This document shows positions 47,638 through 56,846 of a DNA stretch of 64,000 bases, in pieces. Numbering within the stretch: position 1 is the stretch's first letter; the number at the start of each line of letters is the position of its first letter. The stretch is from NCBI RefSeq assembly GCF_000801105.2, contig NC_079517.1, positions 6,572,001 through 6,636,000 of the forward strand. Reading direction: 5' to 3'. A model generated the notes under the pieces. It saw only the letters and a program-made list of their open reading frames with translations, did no database searches and was not told the DNA's origin. The position numbers and the translations under genes are program-made. This DNA is from Raphanus sativus (Eukaryota > Streptophyta > Magnoliopsida > Brassicales > Brassicaceae).

Positions 47638-49417
47638 GATTTGCTACTGACAAAAAAAGATAGATGATAAACACTAAGAAACAAAAAAAAAATAGAATGT
47701 ATAATCGTAAAACAGAGCTAAGATTCCATCATCTAAGACATTGAGATAACAAATTTTCGACTTCCAAAAATGAATCAATAAAGTTGATTATACTCGAAAT
47801 AAAATCCCTTTAACCATTTTGTTCCAATTTCCAAAATTAATTCGAAAAGGAATCAAACGAACGGAACACTCACCGACGATGTGGAAGTAAAAGAGATGTG
47901 GTGCCAAAAAGGTGTGATGGAAGAAGGTTTGCTTGCGAGGAATCAAATCAAGCACGCGGCGCAGACGAATGAAATCAGCAGGACAAATGGGTAATTCTTC
48001 TTTTTTCTGATACGGTCGCTAGGTTTCCTTTAAGAGAAAAGTGACTCGGTTTTAGTCAGAGGCTTTCAAGTAACCTTACTATGTTGTGTTCTGAAATCTC
48101 TCTTTCAACTAGAGTATTCTTTGTGGGTCCGGGGTTTTGTCTTCAATCCGATATTGATTCGGTTTCCGTTCGATTTCTTTTTGTTTTTAGGTATTTCAAT
48201 TTATAAAAAAATAGCTACCATATTTATTTTGATTTGATTTATATATTGTCAGTTTTTGATTTATTCGATTTTATATCAAAAACCCATAAATTTATTTATC
48301 TTGTAAAACATTTTATGAATTTTACATAACATAAAGATATTTCAGATTTTAAATAGCCTATTTATATATTTTACTATTTAAAACAATTAAAGAAAAAATA
48401 GTAATCTGTAATATCAAAGTTAATAATTATAATGGTTTTTATAGAATTAAAAAAATAGTAATCCAGATATTATAAACAACTAGATATTATCATATTAACA
48501 ACATATTTGTTAACAAAAAGGTAAAAACTATGTTTTATTTAATTCGATAAAATGAAACATAAATTTTAACTTGAAATAAAATATTAAATTATTAAAATCA
48601 ATATTTTAAATATGAAGATCATATAAATAAAATAAATTTTGTATATATTCTTAATTATCTTATATAATTTACGGATAATTATATTATTATATTTTAATTG
48701 ATCAGTTTATATATCAAAAATATCCATATACCGTAGTTTTTTAAAATTGATATTGATTCGGTATATTTGATATTACGAGATCCAAACAACTTTTTCTATT
48801 TCGATTTGGTTCGTTTTAAGTAGTTCAATTTTACTGGATTGAACACCCCTAGTATTCTCTTTTATTCTAAAATAGTTGCTTTTTTATTTTTCTTTACCTA
48901 GACACAACTTAAGTTTTATATAGTTTATTACTAGGTCTTAGTGTATTTAAATATTATAGTGTATGTTTTTATTACACTTAATTTTCATTAAAGAAAAATA
49001 ACTTATATAATTTTATTTTTTAAGAAATCAATTTAAAGATAATTTGTTGATAAAAGTAAATTTAAATAAAAATTAAAATAAATAAATTTTAAAAAGAACA
49101 AATATATATATTTTGTTGATTTATAATATAAAATATGTTGATTTATAAAACAATTTTATTCAGAAATATAGTTTGGATAAATTCTAGGTTAAAATAGTTA
49201 TATCAACAAAAATATTTTTGAAGTATTATTACAAAGTCGGGTAATGCATATTGTTTAGATATTTTAACCAAGTTAAAAGATTTATCAAATCAATTAATTA
49301 CCCGAGAATGTTGATAACGAAATTACTTTATGACAAAAAAAAATAATAAAGGAGTATTTTAATAAACCCTACATTACGAAGGTACCTTCTTATACACACA
49401 ATAAGTGCCTCTTGTTA
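47638..49417. other. eIF2-beta promoter and AT-rich spacer
   Basis: The first 400 bases are the eIF2-beta leader and promoter. From about 48120 to 48850 lies a possible hAT-type element, listed separately. The remainder up to the DUF295 gene is AT-rich without supported genes. Confidence 0.5.
48121..48850. mobile_element. possible non-autonomous hAT-like element
   Basis: The 8-bp word agtattct stands immediately outside both ends (48113-48120 and 48851-48858), the duplication size of hAT elements. The ends share an inverted similarity around ggggt...ttcaatcc, but the left terminus carries extra bases. Internal words such as gatattgattcggt recur. There is no transposase. This is a tentative call. 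Confidence 0.4.
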
Positions 49418-50458
49418 ATGAAAGTACCTTCTTCCCTCTCGTCGACGTTAAGCAATTCTCCATGGCTAATGCTTTCTCCGAAAGACGGTGGTTGTATGCT
49501 GTACAATCCGAAAGAAGGCAAGATCGAAAGGAACTTGGTGGGAGACTTTCCAGGGTGTCGATTCCTGGCAAACTCGGGTAACTGGTGGTTGGTGTTAGAT
49601 TCTGGATCCAATTTGTCTATCGTAGACGTCTTTAGCAAGGAAACGATCCATCTTCCGTCTCTAGAGTCGATTAGGTCAACTACTTGTTCTATCAAGCGCG
49701 TGGGAGATAAAAGATTTTTAAGGCTAGATAGAACCAATATTTTCGTTGAACAGGATTATGATGCCATGAGTTGTGATGATGTGAGGGGTCTTTTGTGGGT
49801 AGACGAGGGAGAAAAAGATTACGTTGTGGTGTGGTTCTTCGACCACGAGTATAACCACGATTACGTAAGCTTTTGCAAGAAAGGGGATACTCATTACACC
49901 GACATCCCTCTGTTTTACCCAGACAACCACTGGTTTAAAGGCTTATCCGAGATGGTGCTACGGGGTTACACTCTTTATATCACAACGAGTCGTCGTTTTG
50001 TTCGAGTCGTGGATCTGTCTGGTTCTTCCTTCAGGGAGACTACCAGGCCGTTCCCAATGCTTTCATGTTATGAAACATGCGATTCTAGCATTGCGGTAAC
50101 GACATCAGGAGAAGTTTTGTTGGTTGAGAGTGATCCGTGGAATAGGAGCTGGTTCCGCGTCTACAAGAAGGATCCTGATTTAAAAAATCCAGATTCCTCC
50201 TGCCATACGGTTCTTGAGGTAGATTCTCTTGGTGGTGAGGCCCTGCTTCTTGACTTGGGTTTCACGGTGCCTGCTAACGTTGCCCTTGGTATCGAACCAG
50301 ACTCCATCTATTTCACCCGTCACTACCGTCCCAGCCATTGGAGTGGTCGTGGCCTTGACATCTGCGTGTACAATCTTGTAAGCAAATCCTTCAAACGCTT
50401 TTCTGATGTTGACGTCAAGGGTCTCACGGATGCTCGATGGTTTCTCCCTGGGATTTAG
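49418..50458 (+). CDS. DUF295 domain protein, Brassiceae-type
   Basis: Single-exon gene of about 346 residues. I start it at the ATG at 49418 (MKVPSSLSS). The protein has the DUF295 architecture: an opening PWLML segment, a GCMLYNP motif near residue 28, GWWL-like NWWLVLD, a middle VVWFFD strand and a C-terminal run of beta strands (SIYFTRHYRP) ending WFLPGI. No F-box is visible at the N-terminus, which separates it from the F-box/DUF295 class. Crucifers carry a much-expanded DUF295 family, including Brassiceae-specific and organelle-targeted groups. The function is unknown. It has no counterpart between eIF2-beta and TSL in Arabidopsis, so it was inserted or duplicated here. Confidence 0.8.
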   Translation: MKVPSSLSSTLSNSPWLMLSPKDGGCMLYNPKEGKIERNLVGDFPGCRFLANSGNWWLVLDSGSNLSIVDVFSKETIHLPSLESIRSTTCSIKRVGDKRFLRLDRTNIFVEQDYDAMSCDDVRGLLWVDEGEKDYVVVWFFDHEYNHDYVSFCKKGDTHYTDIPLFYPDNHWFKGLSEMVLRGYTLYITTSRRFVRVVDLSGSSFRETTRPFPMLSCYETCDSSIAVTTSGEVLLVESDPWNRSWFRVYKKDPDLKNPDSSCHTVLEVDSLGGEALLLDLGFTVPANVALGIEPDSIYFTRHYRPSHWSGRGLDICVYNLVSKSFKRFSDVDVKGLTDARWFLPGI

Positions 50459-51837
50459 TTCTTGCCGTTTGGTCTTTTAGTTTCCTTTTATTTATGCTTC
50501 TGAATAAAAAGACTTGCTTCCCTCTGTTGAATCATCAACTGGACATTTAAAATTTCTTCTATTAAAAGTACTAGGATTGGGAACCCCCGCGGTCCGCGGA
50601 GGAAAACGATATTAAAATTTAAATGTTATTTTTTTAAGAAAATGAACTGTATATAAAAGCATTTGTACACAATGAAAAGTTTTAGAATATAAACTATTTC
50701 TGAAATTTATGCTCCAAATTTTAGCCAAAAAAATAAAAAATTATGCTAAAACTAATAGATTATAGAATGAAAAATATATTGTTTTTAATGCTGTGTTTTT
50801 GAATGAACAAAAAGTTTGTTATAAATTTGGTGACTAAAACTTGAGAAAAGATCGAATTTTTCTGGATTCATTGTCTTTAGTAAGATGTTTCCAATATAAA
50901 TGACATAATTTTAACAGATTTGTATTAATAAAACATGAAGAAAAAATTCAATTAATTAGGTTTATCTTGAAATAATGTTTAAACTTCATTGATTTCAAAT
51001 CAATATAACATGTTACATGAAGCATAAGTTATAACAAAAAAAATCGTTGAGAATTTTTTTTGATAAAAACAGCAATTATACGATGCTTCCTAACACATTC
51101 GTAGGATAGATTGATTTTTTAGCTTCCTTCCACAATGATTTACTTTAGCTGTTGAAATAGTTAACTTATTTTTGTTTTGAATCTAAGTCAGATCTTGCAC
51201 CTTTGAATAGTATTTATTTATCTTTAACTATCTAATTAATATAATTTCCTATTAATTTATATTAGATTTGTAATTAATAATTTCTAATAGTTATAATATT
51301 TTTGAGCTTCTGTAATATTTTCAAATGTTTGGACTGTTGTAATTGGAAATAAAAATTAAAATATAAAACGTCAGGGTCATTTAACATCAAATTTTGTTTT
51401 TGGCTTTTTGCCCTGAAAATACAAAATGTAACATAATGGTACAATTTGTACCGTACAATTCTCAATGCAGGGAAGACAACCTGAAACGGTAATACCTATT
51501 AGAAATATATTTTTCAATAATTAAGTACATATACAATTTAGTCAAGTATTGCAATTCCCACACTTCATTGTTTTTATTGATTTCTTTTATAACTTGCTTG
51601 TTACAAATTAGCTACGACTTTAAACGTATTGATAAAAAGTTCATATGTAAATCGTAGTTTAGACTAATTTATTGTTATATGACTATTTTTTTTCTAAAAC
51701 ATCAAAATTGCACCATTGGTATAATTTTATCAATTCAAATTTTAGATAATAATGATTCCAATGAATGATTTATCAAAACAAAACAGAGCATATTTATATA
51801 TATAATTACTAAAAATTATTCATATAAATGTTTCATT

Positions 51838-52031
51838 TTTTTTTTGTAACACAACTTCATTTATAAAGAAAACTTCAAATCCCAGTAGGATTCAATACAG
51901 CAGAGTACTCAAACAGAGCATGTTTAGCAAGACTATCAGCAGTCTTGTTGTTTTCTCTAGGAATCCAAGTAAAAGAGATACTAATAAAAGTGGCAGAGAG
52001 GTGAATAATATCTGCCACAAATAGCCTTAAA
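51838..52031 (-). mobile_element. 5'-truncated LINE, RNase H tail
   Basis: On the minus strand the sequence reads FTWIPRENNKTADSLAKHAL and continues to a stop. This is the C-terminal RNase H segment typical of plant L1-type ORF2 proteins. It is followed by a short 3' UTR and a run of about ten A (ten T on plus, near 51838-51847). Only the last 50 or so codons remain. It lies inside Helitron D. Confidence 0.8.
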
Positions 52032-52744
52032 TCTTAAAAGTACTACAACCAAAAAAAAAAGATAATATACGCTCTCAAGGGACCCTAGCCGGGGAAGCCA
52101 GAGAAAACAGTGTATGCATTAATTGAAACTTTATTCTGCCTCTTGGCCAGAATGCTCACTCCGCCTGCCTCTCTCTGCATCCTACTTGAAATTCCCCTTT
52201 CATGAAAAGTTTCAAGCATCACTGATCTAAAAGATAATCGTGAACATATTAATGTACACATCGTTGGTTTCTTCATAAGTTAGTAACTTAGTTCACAGGG
52301 AGACGAGATAATTCAATATACTCAAAACTCAAAAGTAGATAAATGTGTGAAATATATATATATATACATTAATATATCTGTTTTGTAATGCAATGATTTA
52401 TAACATTATAAATATTGAATTCTCATAGAAAGTTGGCGGGCTTTGCACTTCTTCTTAAAGTACAAACTTTCCCCCTCAAAGCATGCACAGACAGATTAGC
52501 ACTGCACGTTGCACAAAAAAAAGACAGATTAACATTTCACTTGAGGATTAAAAGTTTACTGAATAAGAAAATAATATAAACTTAAGTTATTCATGACTCT
52601 CATATCAGTACTTCTGGCAAGACGTCAGGATAGAAATACTAATGAAACAGAATTAGGAAAATATATACGAAACAATGAAAATATATAATTAAACATCAAT
52701 AATTACGTTTACAATAAGATATCAAATGAAGACAAAATCATATA

Positions 52745-53415
52745 CTTGAACGTGTCATTCACCAAGAACTTTCCATCACAAACCTACATGATACAAGATC
52801 AACAGGTTAGACAGGGTAAAGGCCTGTATTGAGGAGACTGGATAAATAGGATTAACTAACAATTGGTTAAGACATAAGGGCTTAGCTTACTTTCAACCCA
52901 GTCACCTCGGCTTGCAACTATCCTTTTAATCAAAGCATACAACTGTAACCATGTTCCTGCAGTTTTTCAAGTGAGGATATCAAACACTTTCATATAGGTT
53001 TTATAACATTTGAAAAGAATAAGAAATGGTGATTAGAGACCTACTACCAAAACCGGAGGAACCTTGAAGCTGACTATATCTGAAAACTCTGGGCTTCTGA
53101 ACAAGTACGAGACCTAACAAGCACCAAAAGCACATAGGCAGAGTCAATCATTCACCACCAATCAAAAATCGATGTACTTCCTAGCAATTATGTATATAAG
53201 CATCAAACACATTTAACATATAATCAATTCGCGAATCTCACCTTCTCGGCCATAACACGATCACCCATGCCGAGAGTAAGGTGCATAAACGTTGAAGGTA
53301 TAGACTTCGGCTCAGTCCACGCCGAACGGAAAACGAGAGAAACAGTAACCGCCGTGAAAGCTGCCTTACCATCATCCGAGCAGATATTGAACAGCTTGTT
53401 AACCCCTCTATTTCC
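52745..53415 (-). pseudogene. captured fragment of thylakoidal processing peptidase
   Basis: The parental family (type I signal peptidase, TPP/Plsp) removes thylakoid transfer peptides in chloroplasts. Four exon-like pieces with splice borders are seen on the minus strand: about 53415-53242 (DGKAAFTAVTVSLVFRSA and onward), 53113-53041 (VSYLFRSPEFSDIVSFKVPP), about 52942-52891 (LIKRIVASRGDWVE) and about 52785-52747 (VCDGKFLVNDT). The box with the nucleophilic serine, normally S-M-x-P-T-L, reads F-M-H-L-T-L here, so catalysis is lost. The lysine-containing KRIVA box remains. The N- and C-terminal parts are missing. It lies wholly inside Helitron D and is best explained as gene capture. Confidence 0.75.
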
Positions 53416-53902
53416 AAATTTAACAATTAGAAAATTGCAGAGAAACAAAAATAATTTAATGGAGTTTCGGAGTCTGAAACTCTAGGGAAAATAGAAAGGG
53501 CAAGACGGAAAATTATCTAGAGCGGAATCTGAGAGAAATAAGAGGCAAAAAGGAGAATCAGAGAAAACTAACAATTATGAAAACTTATACAATCTCTTCT
53601 ATATATAATCTTATGATAAGATACAACTCTTAAGGGAAGAGAGAAAACGTTCCACTGGAACGCTGCGTGTGAAAGAATACAACTCTTCAAAGGAAATAGT
53701 TTCTGCAGGGGACGCCGTTGAAGAGATACAATGAAGGCGTCGATTGCTAAAGCATGACGTCATAACCATAATCCTAAAAAAAAGTGTATCCCTTAGATTA
53801 TAATCTCAGAACCATATCCACCGTTAGATTTAGATTTTATTTTCCTATAAAAAAATGATGACATCATCTGGCAACAAAAAATGGTTTGCTATTATATATA
53901 GA

Positions 53903-54129
53903 TTACAGTAACATTTTGTTTACGTTAAAACGTAGTGTCTGGTGGGTGGAGAGCTCTGATGTTATTTATTTCGTTTAAAAGCAATCTTCGAAAGTCATTT
54001 TACATCAACTTCAGTGATACACAACGTTATTCAAAGACAACGAGAAGATAACTAGTTTTGCTTTGTACGTGTATTCCTCTCTCAGTAAATTCATCAATAA
54101 TCTTTTCTGTTTTTAAAATATATTTTAGC
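53903..54129. other. short spacer between Helitron D and the LINE fragment
   Basis: AT-rich, non-coding, about 230 bp. I see nothing further in it. Confidence 0.5.
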
Positions 54130-54670
54130 AACACACATGAGAGGCTATTCGAAACCGAGGAAATAAACTATCTTGGACAGTTTCTGTATGGTATAAGGGA
54201 TTCATCCCAAGCAATGCATTTATGATATGGTTGGCTCACCTTGATCGTCTGCCAACAAGAGCTCCCACTGCGACTTGGGGTTATCAGCTGTTGGACAGAT
54301 GCTGTGTATGCAACATGTATAAGGAGACACGAGATCACTTGTTTTTTCGGTGTGATTTCAGTGAACAGATTTGGCTTTTGATCACAAAGAGATTGGGATA
54401 CAATCAGTTCCTCTTCCATACATAGACTGCTTTTATGGATTGGCTTGACCTAAAAGACAATGTTTCTTCCTCAACACTTCGACGGCTGGTTGCTCAAGCA
54501 ACAATCTACTCCATCTGGTGGGAGCACAACAACAGACTTTACAACTCCATCTCCATGCCTGCAACTGAAACATTCAAGAAGATCACAAACTTGTTTGGAA
54601 TGCTATACTAGCAAGAAAGGAGCGCAACAAATTTCGCCACCTTATGCTTTTATGGCTGAAGTATGACTGA
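54130..54670 (+). pseudogene. LINE fragment, zinc-binding reverse-transcriptase tail
   Basis: The plus strand reads VSVWYKGFIPSNAFMIWLAH, then a C-x2-C...H-x5-C finger (CCVCNMYKETRDHLFFRC). This is the zf-RVT region that follows the reverse transcriptase in plant L1-type LINEs. After an in-frame stop at 54423-54425 the same register continues with recognisable IYSIWWEHNN to about 54610. The reverse transcriptase itself is absent. It is a dead 5'-truncated copy. Confidence 0.8.
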
Positions 54671-55032
54671 TACAATCAGTGATTGATATTTTTCTGGGTA
54701 GCTGTTTTTTTTTTTCTCTTTTTGTAAATACAAACATCCTCATTCTAGTAAAAAAGTTTCAAATACGTAGCAAAAATATATATTTTAGCAGAAAATCAGT
54801 ATACTATAAACCAAAACGCTTCTATATTCAGAGTAAGGTAAATAATACTATTTACAATTTTGGTTCCAATTTTACTTGGGTTTATCGTGGATCTGTATTA
54901 CTTAATGTTGGGCTATTTACTGTAAAACAATGTTTGCCTTATCGCCTCCTTTTAGTTTAACGCAAGAAGTTAGCGTAACACCACCTCACGAATTAAAAAC
55001 CTAGAGAGACCCCTAGTCGTCGTCACTTTCCA
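54671..55032. other. spacer and promoter of the F-box gene
   Basis: T-rich DNA at 54705-54730 probably marks the LINE 3' end. The rest is AT-rich and should include the promoter of the F-box gene starting at 55033. No TATA box is assigned. Confidence 0.4.
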
Positions 55033-56329
55033 ATGGCGATGGAAACAAAAACACATCTCGTGGAGGCGATGCAGACGGAGATTCTAGCGAGATTACCATT
55101 GAAATCCATCTCCAGGTTCAAATCAGTCTGCAAGACATGGAAATCAACAATCGAATCTGCGTATTTCCGCCGTCTCTTTTTGTCTCTAAACCGAAACTCC
55201 TCATCGTGGTCGCTCATGTACGGACGATATGAACTCATAGTTTTCAATGGACGCAAAACATGGGACTATCATCCAAAATCTCCAGCTTCACTCATCCCAC
55301 ACTCTTTCAGACGCTATGATTCTTCCGGTGGATTGGTTTTGATCACCGATGGATCTGATAATGCTTACTGCTACGTGGGGAGTCCAGTCACACAGCAATG
55401 GATCAAAATCCCTCCACCTCCCTCTGATCCTAAAGGTGCTGATTCTACCTTATTTGGTTTAATGACTCGCTTGGACCAGGACGGTGTCGTTTTGAGCTTT
55501 AAAGTTGTTAGGATAGCTTCTTACCAAGCGACAGACTGTAATCTCTCGAGTGTGTTGAGTGTGTTACTTTATTCCTCCGAGACGGGGATCTGGACTAGTA
55601 AAGTAATTCACAGTCCTCATCAGATCTTTAGCATGTCTAATATCAACCTTAACGGTTCGATTTACTTTGGTTGTCTGAGTGTGCCTGGAATACTCTTAGC
55701 TCATGATTTCTATTCCGATTCCGATCAATTCCGGGTTGTTCAATTACCGGACTATCCGGATCACAACAAGGACTACAAACGGACCTTGACTACATCAGGA
55801 GGCTTTGTCATGTACGTCAGGACATTAGCAAAAAAGGAAGAAACTGTTTTGAAGATTTGGAGGCTGAACAATGATGACGACACTTGGCATCTTTTGTGGG
55901 AAGTAGGCTTCCCGATTACCGGTAACTATGCACCCATGGCAATGCATCCATTTGATGTCGGTACTGTCTATCTGTGGAGTCAACGGGATCATCATTTGGT
56001 ATCATGTAACTTGCGGAAACGAGACTACACACTCCTGAGGGATTCAAGCTAATGATTATTTCATTGACCAGTCTGTTTGTAAGAAGAGTGTAGACGATGA
56101 GATATGGTTTCCAAGATCATTAGCAGATTTAGAGGAAGAAGACTTGAACTTTAGAGTTTGTATCTGGTTATTCCAATTCGTGATCCCACGGTGGATGGAA
56201 TCGGTGCCTCGTCCTCCCCAAGCTGAGATGATAGATACGACTTCACTGCTTTCTCACGCTACTGCAACACGTAATGCAACACGTAAGCGAATGCTGAAAA
56301 GATATAGATTTAACAAATATCAACCATGA
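55033..56329 (+). pseudogene. F-box associated protein with a late frameshift
   Basis: F-box proteins are substrate receptors of SCF ubiquitin ligases. The first 339 codons (55033-56052) begin with an F-box (about residues 12-50: EILARLPLKSISRFKSVCKT, then the WKS and FxR core) and continue as an F-box-associated beta domain. The frame stops at 56050-56052 after LLRDSS. In the +1 register the family-type C-terminus follows without a gap: NDYFIDQSVCKKSVDDEIWF to FQFVIPRWMESVPRPP, ending at 56327-56329. No intron signal separates the two. Either a one-base indel truncated the protein by about 90 residues or the assembly has an error. A 339-residue protein with an intact F-box could still be made. 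Confidence 0.75.
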
Positions 56330-56453
56330 TTCTGATCTTTATCATAATGCCCATGACTTTTATCCAAATATTATTAAATTTTGAATAAACATAGATTTGG
56401 AAATTTAGACGTAGAAAGATGATGTTTTCCTAACCGATGATGATATTTGAAAG

Positions 56454-56804
56454 TGATAGATACTTATAATGAAGAAGCCAAAGCTGATGACGTGGAGGCT
56501 GAGCCAGCTGGCTAAATGAATTGAGTAAAGCTTTGGTTTGGAGAAGAGTCTTTGCGGTTACTGATTCAAGAAGTATAAAAGGAAGAGTCGAAGCTTTCAT
56601 GAGGTTTATGCTTTGATGTTGTATGAAGAGTGACGCCATGAGTCATCTTGACCCGATCGCCATGAGATCGGTGACGAAGGTGAAGCTCGCCATGAGAGCC
56701 TAACCGGAGTCAAGCTTGAAGCTATCCTTGTAATCGTTTGTTGCTGTTCTTGTAATTCCATTCTGATAATCAATAAAGGAGTTAGAGATATCAATACTCT
56801 ATCA
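56454..56804 (+). repeat. 5' LTR
   Basis: 351 bp, TG...CA ends, identical to the 3' LTR by eye over its full length. It contains the promoter TATA box and the polyadenylation signal of the element. Confidence 0.93.
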
Positions 56805-56846
56805 TTGGTGCGGTGAAACTGTTTCGGATCTATCGCGACGTTGCGG

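Larger units (their letters stand above)
50571..53902 (-). mobile_element. Helitron D with a captured peptidase fragment
   Basis: The 5' end is TCTATATATAATAGCAAAC at 53902. The 3' end is CTAG at 50571, 13-14 bases after a GC palindrome (CCGCG, loop GAC or GTC depending on strand, CGCGG). Insertion is between A and T. The 3.3-kb element contains a pseudogenised plastid signal-peptidase fragment and a LINE tail and has no Rep/helicase. It starts 113 bp after the stop of the DUF295 gene. Confidence 0.75.

Noticed and set aside
49390..49930. Minus-strand frames over the DUF295 gene
   Set aside because: Antisense shadows of the well-supported plus-strand DUF295 coding region.
52085..52276. 63-codon minus-strand frame in Helitron D as a peptidase exon
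   Set aside because: The residues do not match the C-terminal part of thylakoidal processing peptidases and no other family was recognised.
53597..53640. Plus-strand Helitron 5' end at tctatatataatctta
   Set aside because: It resembles a terminus, but no partner 3' end was found and it lies inside Helitron D. Chance AT-rich similarity cannot be excluded.
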